Assembly (NCBI RefSeq): GCF_900100265.1
Contig: NZ_LT629696.1
Span: 2,604,001 to 2,668,000, forward strand
Reading direction: 5' to 3'
DNA length: 64,000 nt
Origin: Leifsonia sp. 466MF
GTDB taxonomy: Bacteria; Actinomycetota; Actinomycetes; Actinomycetales; Microbacteriaceae
In this document: positions 55,963 through 64,000 of the stretch, piece after piece
How the letters are laid out: every line of letters begins with the position of its first letter
Numbering within the stretch: the stretch's first letter is position 1
The notes under the pieces: model-generated
What the model was told of the DNA's origin: nothing
What the model saw: only the letters and a program-made list of their open reading frames with translations
The model's database searches: none
Made by a program: the position numbers and the translations under genes

Positions 55963-58900
55963 GTGTCGAGCCAATTGACCGGAGTAGGGACCGAAGACGG
56001 CGCCGCGGGCGAATTCGGAGCCAACGAATGGCTGGTGGACGAGCTGTACGAGCAGTTCGTGCACGACAAGAACTCGGTCGACAGGTCGTGGTGGCCCATC
56101 CTCGAGAACTACCACCCGGCGGTGAAGGACGAATCCATCCCGTCGCCCGGTGAGACCCCCACGGAGACGCCGTCGGAGCCCACCATCCCGACCCCGTCGG
56201 AGCCGACGGCCCCGAGCCCGGCCGAGCCGACGGTCCCGACCCCGTCGGAGCCGACAGCGCCCGGCCCGTCCGAGCCGTCGACACCGGCTCCCCCGGCGGG
56301 CGGTGCCCCCGCCCCGCACCCGAACGAGCCGAAGCCCGTCACCACGCCCATCCCGGTGATCGGTCAGCAGCCCGTCGCCCGCACGACCTCGGTCGCGCCC
56401 AAGCCGCAGCCGGTTCCCGCCGACGCCCCGGTGACCGCCCCGAACGCCACCGTCGAGGCCGCCGAAGAGGACAAGGTCACCCCGCTGCGCGGCATGTCCA
56501 AGACGCTCGCCACCAACATGGATGCGTCGCTCACGGTGCCGACCGCGACCAGCGTCCGCACCATCCCGGCGAAGCTGATGATCGACAACCGCATCGTCAT
56601 CAACAACCACCTGAAGCGCGCCCGCGGCGGCAAGGTCTCCTTCACCCACCTCATCGGCTGGGCGCTCATCCAGGCGCTCAAGGAGTTCCCGAGCCAGAAC
56701 GTCTACTACGACGAGGTCGACGGGAAGCCCTCCGTGGTGGCCCCGGCCCACATCAACCTCGGCATCGCGATCGACATCCCGAAGCCCGACGGCACGCGCG
56801 CGCTGCTCGTCCCGAGCATCAAGCGGGCCGACACCATGCGCTTCGGCGAGTACCTCGCCGCGTACGAGGAGCTCGTCAGCAAGGCCCGCAACAACAAGCT
56901 CGCCGCCGGCGACTTCGCGGGCACCACGCTCTCGCTCACCAACCCGGGCGGCATCGGCACCGTCCACTCGGTCCCGCGTCTCATGAAGGGGCAGGGCTGC
57001 ATCATCGGCGCCGGCGCCCTCGAGTACCCGGCCGAGTTCCAGGGCTCCAGCGAGAAGACGCTCGCCGGCCTCGCGATCGGCAAGACGATCACGCTGACCA
57101 GCACCTACGACCACCGCGTCATCCAGGGCGCCGGCTCGGGTGAGTTCCTCAAGATCGTGCACGAGATGCTGATCGGGAAGCGCAACTTCTACGAGGACAT
57201 CTTCGCCGAGCTGCGCATCCCCTACATGCCGATCCACTGGAACCCGGACATCAGCGTCGACCTGGCCAGCGCCGTCGACAAGACGGCCCGTGTCCAGGAG
57301 CTGATCAACTCGTTCCGCGTGCGCGGCCACCTGATGGCCGACATCGACCCGCTCGAGTACAAGCAGCGGTCGCACCCCGACCTCGAGATCGAGAGCCACG
57401 GCCTCACCTTCTGGGACCTCGACCGTGAGTTCGTCACCGGCCAGTTCGGCGGCGACAAGCGCAAGATGAAGCTGCGCGACATCCTCGGCGTGCTGCGCGA
57501 CTCCTACTGCCGCACCGTCGGCATCGAGTACATGCACATCCAGGACCCGGCTCAGCGCAAGTGGTTCCAGGACAAGCTGGAGCGGCCGTACGAGAAGCCG
57601 ACCCACGACGAGCAGCTGCGCATCCTCGGCAAGCTCAACGAGGCCGAGGCGTTCGAGACCTTCCTGCAGACCAAGTACGTCGGCCAGAAGCGCTTCAGCC
57701 TGGAGGGCGGCGAGTCCACGATCGCGCTGCTCGACTCCATCCTGCAGGGCGCTGCGGAGGCCGGGATGGACGAGGTCGCCATCGGGATGGCGCACCGCGG
57801 CCGCCTCAACGTCCTCACCAACATCGCGGGCAAGACCTACGGTCAGATCTTCCGCGAGTTCGAGGGGACGCAGGACCCGCGGACCGTCCAGGGCTCCGGC
57901 GACGTCAAGTACCACCTGGGCACCGAGGGCACCTTCAAGGGTGCCGGCGGCGAGGAGATCCCGGTCTACCTGGCCGCGAACCCCTCGCACCTGGAGGCTG
58001 TGGACGGCGTCCTGGAGGGCATCGTCCGCGCGAAGCAGGACCGCCGCCCGGCGGGCACGTTCCTCACCCTGCCGATCCTCATCCACGGCGATGCGGCGAT
58101 GGCCGGTCAGGGCGTCGTGGTCGAGACCATGCAGATGTCGCAGCTGCGGGCGTACCGCACCGGCGGCACCATCCACGTCAACATCAACAACCAGGTCGGC
58201 TTCACCACCCCTCCCGGCGAGGCCCGCAGCTCGGTGTACTCGACCGACGTGGCCAAGACCATCCAGGCGCCGATCTTCCACGTGAACGGCGACGACCCCG
58301 AGGCCGTCGTCCGCGTCGCGGAACTCGCGTTCGCCTATCGCCAGGAGTTCAAGCGCGATGTCGTCATCGACCTCGTCTGCTACCGCCGCCGCGGACACAA
58401 CGAGGGCGACGACCCCTCGATGACCCAGCCGCTGATGTACAGCCTCATCGAGGCGAAGCGGTCCGTCCGCCGCCTCTACACCGAGGCGCTCGTCGGCCGC
58501 GGCGACATCACCGAGGAGGAGTACGAGCAGGCGCACCGCGACTTCCAGGACCGCCTCGAGCGCGCGTTCATGGAGACGCACGCGGCTCAAACCAACTCCA
58601 CGCCGGTGCTGAACTCCGACGAGTCCGCGGATCTGGAGAAGCCGGCGCAGTCGGACGCCAACGACAACGTCGGCGAGCCGGAGACGACGGCGGTCAGCGA
58701 GCAGGTCATCGGCATGATCGGCGACGCGTTCAACAACCCGCCTGCCGGCTTCACCGTCCACCCGAAGCTGCAGCAACTGCTCAACAAGCGCAGCGAGATG
58801 AGCCGCAACGGCGGCATCGACTGGGGCTTCGGCGAGTTGCTGGCCCTGGGCTCGCTGCTGGTGGAGGGCACCCCGGTGCGCCTCGCCGGACAGGATGCGC

Positions 58901-59835
58901 GCCGCGGCACCTTCGTCCAGCGCCACGCGGTGCTGCACGACCGGGTCAACGGCCAGGAGTGGCTGCCGCTCGCGAACCTCAGCGACAACCAGGCGAAGTT
59001 CTGGATCTACGACTCGCTCCTCAGCGAGTACGCCGCGATGGGCTTCGAGTACGGCTACTCGGTCGAGCGCGCGGACGCCCTCGTGCTGTGGGAGGCGCAG
59101 TTCGGCGACTTCGCCAACGGCGCCCAGACGATCATCGACGAGTTCATCTCCTCCGCCGAGCAGAAGTGGGGCCAGCGCTCGTCGCTGGTGCTGCTCCTCC
59201 CCCACGGCTACGAGGGACAGGGACCGGACCACTCCAGCGCCCGCATCGAGCGCTACCTGCAGATGTGCGCCGAGAACAACATGACCGTGGCGCGTCCGTC
59301 GACGCCCGCGTCGTACTTCCACCTGCTGCGCCGCCAGGCGTACGCCCGTCCGCGCCGGCCGCTCGTCGTCTTCACCCCGAAGGCGATGCTGCGACTGCGC
59401 GGCGCGGCGAGCAACGTGGAGGACTTCACCAACGGCCGCTTCGAGCCGGTGATCGACGATGCGCGCATCAGCGACAAGGGCTCGGTGAAGCGGGTGCTGC
59501 TGATGGCCGGGAAGCTCTACTACGACCTCCTCAACGAGCTCGAGAAGAATCCCAACCCGGAGATCGCGCTGGTGCGGGTGGAGCAGTACTATCCGCTGCC
59601 CGCCGCCGAGCTGAAGGCGGTCGTCGACTCGTACCCGAACGCCGAACTGGTCTGGGTGCAGGACGAGCCGGAGAACCAGGGCGCCTGGCCGTTCATGATC
59701 CTCGAGACGTCGAAGCTCGGCCCGCGGCCGCTCGGTGTGGTGTCGCGTCCGCCGTCGGCGTCGCCCGCCGCTGGGTCGGCGAAGCGTCACGCTCAGGAGC
59801 AGCAGGTGCTGATCCAGCGGGCGCTCACGCTGTAG
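55963..59835 (+). CDS. kgd: Multifunctional 2-oxoglutarate dehydrogenase (SucA/Kgd)
   Basis: The fused E1o/E2o-like enzyme of actinobacteria: decarboxylates 2-oxoglutarate in the TCA cycle. The 1290-residue protein has an E1 N-terminal helix (ANEWLVDELYEQF), a Pro/Glu/Thr repeat linker (residues ~70-109), an E2o acyltransferase domain with DHRVIQGAGSGEFL near residue 383, and the E1 domain with GMAHRGRLNVL (~607) and thiamine-diphosphate motif GDAAMAGQG to INNQVGF. The start is GTG 55963 (VSSQLTGVGTEDG), by comparison with known N-termini; ATG 55897 is possible. Confidence 0.96.
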   Translation: MSSQLTGVGTEDGAAGEFGANEWLVDELYEQFVHDKNSVDRSWWPILENYHPAVKDESIPSPGETPTETPSEPTIPTPSEPTAPSPAEPTVPTPSEPTAPGPSEPSTPAPPAGGAPAPHPNEPKPVTTPIPVIGQQPVARTTSVAPKPQPVPADAPVTAPNATVEAAEEDKVTPLRGMSKTLATNMDASLTVPTATSVRTIPAKLMIDNRIVINNHLKRARGGKVSFTHLIGWALIQALKEFPSQNVYYDEVDGKPSVVAPAHINLGIAIDIPKPDGTRALLVPSIKRADTMRFGEYLAAYEELVSKARNNKLAAGDFAGTTLSLTNPGGIGTVHSVPRLMKGQGCIIGAGALEYPAEFQGSSEKTLAGLAIGKTITLTSTYDHRVIQGAGSGEFLKIVHEMLIGKRNFYEDIFAELRIPYMPIHWNPDISVDLASAVDKTARVQELINSFRVRGHLMADIDPLEYKQRSHPDLEIESHGLTFWDLDREFVTGQFGGDKRKMKLRDILGVLRDSYCRTVGIEYMHIQDPAQRKWFQDKLERPYEKPTHDEQLRILGKLNEAEAFETFLQTKYVGQKRFSLEGGESTIALLDSILQGAAEAGMDEVAIGMAHRGRLNVLTNIAGKTYGQIFREFEGTQDPRTVQGSGDVKYHLGTEGTFKGAGGEEIPVYLAANPSHLEAVDGVLEGIVRAKQDRRPAGTFLTLPILIHGDAAMAGQGVVVETMQMSQLRAYRTGGTIHVNINNQVGFTTPPGEARSSVYSTDVAKTIQAPIFHVNGDDPEAVVRVAELAFAYRQEFKRDVVIDLVCYRRRGHNEGDDPSMTQPLMYSLIEAKRSVRRLYTEALVGRGDITEEEYEQAHRDFQDRLERAFMETHAAQTNSTPVLNSDESADLEKPAQSDANDNVGEPETTAVSEQVIGMIGDAFNNPPAGFTVHPKLQQLLNKRSEMSRNGGIDWGFGELLALGSLLVEGTPVRLAGQDARRGTFVQRHAVLHDRVNGQEWLPLANLSDNQAKFWIYDSLLSEYAAMGFEYGYSVERADALVLWEAQFGDFANGAQTIIDEFISSAEQKWGQRSSLVLLLPHGYEGQGPDHSSARIERYLQMCAENNMTVARPSTPASYFHLLRRQAYARPRRPLVVFTPKAMLRLRGAASNVEDFTNGRFEPVIDDARISDKGSVKRVLLMAGKLYYDLLNELEKNPNPEIALVRVEQYYPLPAAELKAVVDSYPNAELVWVQDEPENQGAWPFMILETSKLGPRPLGVVSRPPSASPAAGSAKRHAQEQQVLIQRALTL
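56170..56289 (+). repeat. Five 24-base repeats encoding the kgd linker
   Basis: Five consecutive 24-base units encode PSEPTIPT, PSEPTAPS, PAEPTVPT, PSEPTAPG and PSEPSTPA. They form the flexible linker between the N-terminal helix and the E2-like domain. The DNA copies differ mostly at third positions, suggesting old amplification with selection for the peptide. Confidence 0.85.
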
Positions 59836-59850
59836 TCCGCACGCGCGTCA

Positions 59851-59885
59851 CGGGAGCCCCGGTCCGATCAGGACCGGGGCTCCCG
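59851..59885. terminator. Bidirectional terminator between kgd and the FGE gene
   Basis: A perfect 15-bp stem, CGGGAGCCCCGGTCC (59851-59865) and GGACCGGGGCTCCCG (59871-59885), with a 5-base loop, 16 bases after the kgd stop and 24 before the stop of the convergent gene. Confidence 0.88.
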
Positions 59886-59908
59886 CCGTTGCACCGCGTG
59901 CCGGCGAC

Positions 59909-60814
59909 TCAGACGTCGGCCGCGCAGCGGAACCCGATATGGGTGGTCGCCGTGTCCTCCGCCTGCGGCGACCGTGCCGCCGGCCGGAAGCGGAGGCAGT
60001 ACTCGGGGCTGCACAGGTACGAGCCGCCCTTCAGCACCCGGCGAGGGATGTCCGACCCGGGCTCCGCACTGCTCGCCCCGAGCAGGTTCAGCCGTCCGCC
60101 GGCGTCCGGTGCGCTCTGGCCGGGGATGACATGCCGCGGCGTGTAGTAGTCGCTCGTCCACTCCCACACATTGCCGATCAGGTCGTGCAGCCCATAGCCG
60201 TTCGTCGGGTACGACCCGACGGGCGCCGGGGTCGCCCCGAAGCGTCCCTGGTTGTCGTAGGGGAAGTGCCCGATCCACGAGTTCGCCTGCGCCTCCCCGC
60301 CCGGGTAGGCCTCGTCGCCCCACGCGAAGCGGGCGCCGTCCACGCCGCCTCGGGCCGCGTACTCGTACTCCACTTCGGTCGGGAGGCGCTTCCCGGCCCA
60401 GGCGGCGTAGCGGACCGCATCCTCATAGGCGACCTGCACGACCGGCCGGTCCATCCGCTCGTCGATGCCGGACGTCGGCCCCTCGGGATGCCGCCAATCC
60501 GCTCCCGGCTCCCATCGCCACCACTGCCGCCACTCGGAGAGGTCGACCGGCCCGTCCGTCGCCGTGAACACCAGAGCACCCGGGAGGAGGTCGTCGTCGG
60601 GCAGCTCAGGAAACTCCGCCGCGTCGAGGGGACGTTCGGCGACGGTGACGTAGCCGGTGTCGGCGACGAACGCGGCGAAGTCGGCGTTCGTCACCTCGAA
60701 CCGGTCGATGCGAAACGCGTCGACAGAGCGCTCATGGACGGGCTGCTCGTCCGGATAGAACTCGGCGGAGCCCATCCGGAACCGTCCGCCCGGCAGGGGA
60801 ACCATGTCGTCCAT
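59909..60814 (-). CDS. Formylglycine-generating enzyme
   Basis: Oxidises a cysteine in a C-x-P-x-R motif of sulfatases to formylglycine. The 301-residue protein shows the whole SUMF1 domain, starting MVPLPGGRFRMGS, with RLPTEVEYEYAARGG and NVWEWTSDYY. It retains the redox-active cysteines: Cys-268 and Cys-273 in KGGSYLCSPEYCLRFRPAAR, and Cys-297 near the C-terminus. These residues separate a true FGE from look-alikes such as EgtB. No sulfatase is encoded nearby. ATG 60814 follows TAGCGT by six bases, leaderless. Confidence 0.9.
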   Translation of the reverse strand: MDDMVPLPGGRFRMGSAEFYPDEQPVHERSVDAFRIDRFEVTNADFAAFVADTGYVTVAERPLDAAEFPELPDDDLLPGALVFTATDGPVDLSEWRQWWRWEPGADWRHPEGPTSGIDERMDRPVVQVAYEDAVRYAAWAGKRLPTEVEYEYAARGGVDGARFAWGDEAYPGGEAQANSWIGHFPYDNQGRFGATPAPVGSYPTNGYGLHDLIGNVWEWTSDYYTPRHVIPGQSAPDAGGRLNLLGASSAEPGSDIPRRVLKGGSYLCSPEYCLRFRPAARSPQAEDTATTHIGFRCAADV

Positions 60815-60900
60815 GGCCTCACGCTATCGACCCCGGAGGCTCGCGGACAGACCGCCGTCACCGCTGGCCGGTCCGGCGGCCTGCGGCGTATGGTGAGCGC

Positions 60901-61683
60901 ATGACCGTCGTCACCACCCACCGCCTCGGCGAGCCCTGCTGGGTCGACTACACCAGCTCCGACGTTCCGCGCGCGACCGAGTTCTACACGAGCCTGTTCG
61001 GCTGGACGGCCGAGACCGCCGGCGAGGAGTACGGCGGCTACGTGACGTTCCGGCGAGACGGACGTACGGTCGCGGGCCTCGGTCCGACGATGGGCGACGC
61101 CCAGGCGAACACGTGGCTCACCTACCTCCTCGTCGAGGATGCGGACACGGCCGAGAAGGCGGCGCTCCAGGCCGGCGCACAGGTGATCGCTCCAACCATG
61201 ACGGTCGGCGACCAGGGCCGGCTCGCGGTCATCGCCGACCCGGGCGGAGCGGTCGTCGGACTGTGGGATCCCGAGCAGCACCGCGGCTTCGAGCTGGTCG
61301 CCGAGGTCGGGGGCATCGCCTGGCATGAGCTCTATGCGCGCAACTACGCTGCGCAGGTCGACTTCTACACCCGGGTCTTCGGCTGGAGGACGCAGGTGCT
61401 CGGCGACACCGCCGACTTCCGGTACGTCACCTTCGGCGACCCGGACTCGCCCGCCGGCGGCGTCTACGACGCGGACGGGATGCTCCCGCCGGGCGTCCCG
61501 TCGCACTGGGTCGTCTACTTCGGGGTCGCGGACGCGGCGGCCGCCTCACAGCGCGTGATCGAGCTGGGCGGGACCGTCATCCGCGATCCGTGGGACAGCG
61601 AGTTCGGCCGCTTCGCGCAGGTCACCGACCCGCTGGGCGGCCTGTTCTTCCTCCACGAGGTCGGGACGGGCGGCTCCGCTTAG
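60901..61683 (+). CDS. Two-domain VOC (glyoxalase-fold) protein
   Basis: A 260-residue protein with two vicinal-oxygen-chelate halves: residues ~8-118 (CWVDYTSSDVPRATEFYTSLFGW) and ~133-255 (IAWHELYARNYAAQVDFYTRVFGW). The second half keeps His and Glu candidates (WHELY). Similar proteins have been called hydroxylases or hypothetical; I assign none. ATG 60901 is six bases after TATGGT, leaderless. Confidence 0.87.
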   Translation: MTVVTTHRLGEPCWVDYTSSDVPRATEFYTSLFGWTAETAGEEYGGYVTFRRDGRTVAGLGPTMGDAQANTWLTYLLVEDADTAEKAALQAGAQVIAPTMTVGDQGRLAVIADPGGAVVGLWDPEQHRGFELVAEVGGIAWHELYARNYAAQVDFYTRVFGWRTQVLGDTADFRYVTFGDPDSPAGGVYDADGMLPPGVPSHWVVYFGVADAAAASQRVIELGGTVIRDPWDSEFGRFAQVTDPLGGLFFLHEVGTGGSA

Positions 61684-61726
61684 GCGGTCGCAGCCGGGCG
61701 CACCGCGCTGACAGCGCTGAATGGGC

Positions 61727-61972
61727 TCAGTGCACGCTCGCCTGGAACGAGCGGATGCGCAGCAGCACCTCGGTGCGCAGCGTCTCGGGCGCCGTCTCCT
61801 TGCACGCCCGCTGAACCACCTCGGTGAGCACCACATTCAGGTGCGCCTCGTCGGAGCACCCGGTGCAGTTCGCCAGGTGCTCGCGCACGTCGGCAGCATC
61901 CTCGCTGCACAGTTCGTTGCGCAGGTACTCTTCGAGTTCGGCCTTGGCCTTCTCACAACCGCAGTCGGTCAT
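61727..61972 (-). CDS. rsrA: Zinc-associated anti-sigma factor (RsrA-like)
   Basis: An 81-residue redox-sensing anti-sigma factor. The ZAS motif H-x3-C-x2-C is at His-32, Cys-36 and Cys-39 (EHLANCTGC); further cysteines are at 4, 6, 22 and 57. In the family, oxidation forms a disulphide, releases zinc and frees the sigma factor. It overlaps the sigR stop by four bases, the standard sigma/anti-sigma arrangement. Confidence 0.9.
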   Translation of the reverse strand: MTDCGCEKAKAELEEYLRNELCSEDAADVREHLANCTGCSDEAHLNVVLTEVVQRACKETAPETLRTEVLLRIRSFQASVH

Positions 61973-62580
61973 CTCTTGCTCCTGGGGGTCTGCACGGCCC
62001 GGTCCCCCTGGACGGCGGAGAGACCGCGCTCGTGCGCGTAGTCGGTCAGAAGCTCCCGGAGCATCCGACGGCCGCGGTGGAGGCGGCTCATGACGGTGCC
62101 GATCGGGGTCTTCATGATGTCGGCGATCTCCTGGTAGGAGAATCCCTCGACATCGGCGAGGTACACGGCCAGCCGGAAGTCCTCCGGGATGGCCTGCAGC
62201 GCGTCCTTGACGGCGCTGTCCGGCAGGTGGTCGATCGCCTCGGCCTCAGCCGAGCGGCTGGACGACGAGGACATGGACTCCGCGCCGCCGAGCTGCCAGT
62301 CTTCGAGCTCATCGATCGTCCCCTGGTAGGGCTCACGCTGCTTCTTGCGGTACGTGTTGATGAACGTGTTGGTGAGGATGCGGTACAGCCACGCCTTCAG
62401 GTTCGTGCCCTGCTGGAACTGGCCGAACGCCGCATAGGCCTTCACGAACGTCTCCTGCACGAGGTCCTGCGCGTCGGACGGGTTGCGTGTCATGCGCAGG
62501 GCAGCCGCGTACAGCTGGTCCATGAAAGGCAGGGCCTGATCCTCGAAGAGGTGGCCCAGATCCTCGGTCTCGGTGCTCAT
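61969..62580 (-). CDS. sigR: ECF sigma factor of the SigR/SigH group
   Basis: Directs transcription of the thiol-oxidative-stress regulon. From ATG 62580 the product is 203 residues: region 2 begins [22 protein letters not shown] and includes [14 protein letters not shown], region 4 ends with [24 protein letters not shown] at 62688 with AAGGA seven bases before gives an in-frame 36-residue N-terminal extension ([14 protein letters not shown]...). TAGACT lies eight bases before ATG 62580. Both forms may be made, as for sigmaR and its unstable long form in Streptomyces. Confidence 0.93.
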   Translation of the reverse strand: MSTETEDLGHLFEDQALPFMDQLYAAALRMTRNPSDAQDLVQETFVKAYAAFGQFQQGTNLKAWLYRILTNTFINTYRKKQREPYQGTIDELEDWQLGGAESMSSSSSRSAEAEAIDHLPDSAVKDALQAIPEDFRLAVYLADVEGFSYQEIADIMKTPIGTVMSRLHRGRRMLRELLTDYAHERGLSAVQGDRAVQTPRSKR

Positions 62581-62730
62581 CACCGGCCAGTCTAGTTGCG
62601 ACGCCAGCGACGCGCTGAGAAGGCCTTCGGGGTCGACGAGGTCGTGCGATGTGTCGCTGGGGGCGTCGAGCACGGCGGTGGCGGCCACGGGCGGATCCTT
62701 CCTGATACCGGGAACACGGATAATCTGGAC

Positions 62731-62755
62731 AACAATGCTGATCTCGAAATATTCC
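62731..62755 (-). promoter_or_regulatory. SigR-type autoregulatory promoter
   Basis: GGAAT (62755-62751) and GTT (62733-62731), 17 bases apart, match the SigR/SigH consensus GGAAY-N17/18-GTT. It is 43 bases before the GTG of the long sigR form, and its -35 half lies inside aroA. Confidence 0.8.
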
Positions 62756-64000
62756 GCCCCCGACTTCGACCCGTACGGCGACAACCGCGTCGAGGAGCCG
62801 AACACGCTGTGGCCCGCCCCGGTGGCCGGCGGTCCGGTCGCCGCGACCGTGTCCCTGCCCGGCTCGAAGTCGCTGACCGCGCGGGAGCTGGTGCTCGCCG
62901 CCCTCGCCGACGGACCGTCGCTGCTGCGGGCGCCTCTGCACTCGCGCGACAGCGCCAACATGGTGGAGGCCCTCCGCGCCCTGGGCGTGACGGTCGAGGA
63001 GAAGCCGGGCGACGGCGAGTTCGGCGCTGACCTGCTGGTCACGCCCGCGGAGGAGCTGCTCGGCAGCACGACGATCGAATGCGGTCAGGCCGGCACCGTG
63101 ATGCGGTTCGTCCCGCCGATCGCGGGGCTGGCGCTCGGTCCGACCATGTTCGACGCCGACGACTCGGCCCGCGGCCGTCCGATGGGCGCGATCATCGCCG
63201 CCCTGCGCGCGCTCGGCGTCGACGTGAACGATGACGGCCGCGGCTCCCTCCCGTTCACCGTTCACGGCACCGGCCGGGTCGCGGGCGGCGCGGTCGAGGT
63301 GGATGCGTCCAGCTCCAGCCAGTTCGTCAGCGCGCTCCTGCTGTCGGCCAGCCGCTTCGACGACGGTCTCGATCTGACGCACGCCGGCGAGCGGCTCCCC
63401 AGCCTCCCCCATATCGAGATGACGATCGCGGCCCTCGCCGCCCGCGGTGTGACCGTCGAGTCGCCGGAGGTCGGCCGCTGGATCGTCTCGCCTGGCACGA
63501 TCGCCGCCCGCGACGTCGACATCGAGCCGGATCTCTCCAACGCCGCCCCCTTCCTCGCCGCGGCCGTCGTGACGGGTGGGACGGTGACCATCACCGGGTG
63601 GCCCGCGTCCACCACCCAGGTCGGTGCGGACCTCGCCGACCTGCTGCCGCTCTTCGGGGCGACGGTCACGCGCCAGGGCGACCGCCTCACCGTCACCGGG
63701 CCCGACCGCCCGACGGGCATCACGCTCGACCTCACGACGGGCGGCGAGCTCGCGCCCGCCCTCGTGGCGATCGCCGCCCTCGCCGACGGCCCGAGCGAGA
63801 TCACCGGCATCGGCCACATCCGCCACCACGAGACGGACCGCCTCGCGGCCCTCGCCGCCGAGATCAACGGCCTCGGCGGCGCCGTCACGGAGCTGGAGGA
63901 CGGCCTGCGCATCGACCCGCGCCCGCTCCACGGCGGCGTCTGGCGCAGCTACGAGGACCACCGCATGGCGACGGCCGGCGCGATCGTCGGGCTCGTCGTC
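62735..64000 (+). CDS. aroA: 3-phosphoshikimate 1-carboxyvinyltransferase (EPSP synthase), 3' end cut
   Basis: Joins shikimate-3-phosphate and PEP on the way to aromatic amino acids. From ATG 62735, 422 codons are in the window and about 20-30 are missing. Landmarks are [17 protein letters not shown] (SLTAR), [17 protein letters not shown] (GTxxRF), [13 protein letters not shown] and [15 protein letters not shown]. Lys and Arg that contact glyphosate and PEP seem normal. A TAATCT box (62721-62726) eight bases before ATG fits a nearly leaderless start. Divergent from sigR. Confidence 0.95.
   Translation, partial: MLISKYSAPDFDPYGDNRVEEPNTLWPAPVAGGPVAATVSLPGSKSLTARELVLAALADGPSLLRAPLHSRDSANMVEALRALGVTVEEKPGDGEFGADLLVTPAEELLGSTTIECGQAGTVMRFVPPIAGLALGPTMFDADDSARGRPMGAIIAALRALGVDVNDDGRGSLPFTVHGTGRVAGGAVEVDASSSSQFVSALLLSASRFDDGLDLTHAGERLPSLPHIEMTIAALAARGVTVESPEVGRWIVSPGTIAARDVDIEPDLSNAAPFLAAAVVTGGTVTITGWPASTTQVGADLADLLPLFGATVTRQGDRLTVTGPDRPTGITLDLTTGGELAPALVAIAALADGPSEITGIGHIRHHETDRLAALAAEINGLGGAVTELEDGLRIDPRPLHGGVWRSYEDHRMATAGAIVGLVV

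Noticed and set aside
55837..59790. 1317-codon minus-strand frame opposite kgd
   Set aside because: Antisense to an enzyme with clear motifs; composition Leu/Val/Arg/Asp-rich without domains.
61969..63069. Sigma factor starting far upstream on the minus strand
   Set aside because: Beyond 62688 the frame runs through aroA and holds no conserved sequence; GTG 62688 or ATG 62580 are the supported starts.

Overview
The window is a gene-dense stretch of a very GC-rich chromosome from an actinobacterium, most likely a Microbacteriaceae member close to Leifsonia (an inference; no rRNA is present to confirm it). The evidence is the set of genes: a fused 2-oxoglutarate dehydrogenase of the Kgd type, a SigR-RsrA thiol-stress pair, a GuaB1-type IMPDH/GMPR protein, TlyA next to NAD kinase and RecN, DUF1844 beside infC, and a large share of genes that appear to start on leaderless mRNAs (a TANNNT box about six bases before the start codon). 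Nothing looks like a plasmid, prophage, insertion sequence or CRISPR array.

Layout. 1-5049 (minus): recN (cut by the window edge), nadK, tlyA, a 53-residue ORF and tyrS. 5104-6427 (plus): a SatD-like regulator with a 29-bp-phased operator array, and a partner membrane protein. 6450-14445 (minus): DNA glycosylase, a 40-residue membrane protein, and the arginine operon argC-J-B-D-F-H, headed by an arginine-rich leader peptide with competing hairpins. 14446-20346 (minus): pheST, an rRNA methyltransferase and infC-rpmI-rplT, with infC starting on AUC. 20615-22788 (plus): DUF1844 and a gamma-glutamyltransferase homologue. 22801-26850 (minus): PLP decarboxylase, amidase and alpha/beta hydrolase. 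26960-29617 (plus): a GntR-ABC transporter operon and an SMR transporter. 29625-33401 (minus): small membrane and hypothetical proteins, a lipoprotein, a GNAT acetyltransferase, ung and a phosphoribosyltransferase. 33444-35701 (plus): a drug efflux pump with a nucleotidyltransferase. 35720-37199 (minus): an ion channel and an SDR.

The second half: 37340-40023 (plus) metY and metX, the acetylhomoserine route to methionine; 40040-43106 (plus) a sensor kinase, a degenerate kinase-like membrane protein and a response regulator; 43122-47369 (minus) an MFS exporter, a small membrane protein, an MTH1187-type protein, a GT87-like glycosyltransferase and the NAD(P)H-hydrate repair dehydratase; 47454-49159 (plus) a HAD phosphatase and an old-yellow-enzyme reductase; 49197-49574 (minus) a VOC protein; 49716-54279 (plus) two CNNM/CorC-type proteins behind a Pro/Asp-rich upstream ORF, then a TetR-MFS pair; 54387-55826 (minus) guaB1; 55963-59835 (plus) kgd; 59909-60814 (minus) a formylglycine-generating enzyme; 60901-61683 (plus) a VOC protein; 61727-62580 (minus) rsrA and sigR; 62735-64000 (plus) aroA, cut by the window edge.

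Most of this is core metabolism and translation. The unusual content is regulatory: the arginine leader peptide and attenuator-like hairpins before argC, the upstream ORF overlapping the first CNNM gene, the phased operator of the satD pair, the AUC start of infC, two dispersed long palindromes whose arms co-vary, and a sigR gene with two plausible starts. All calls come from reading the sequence; no database search was run.
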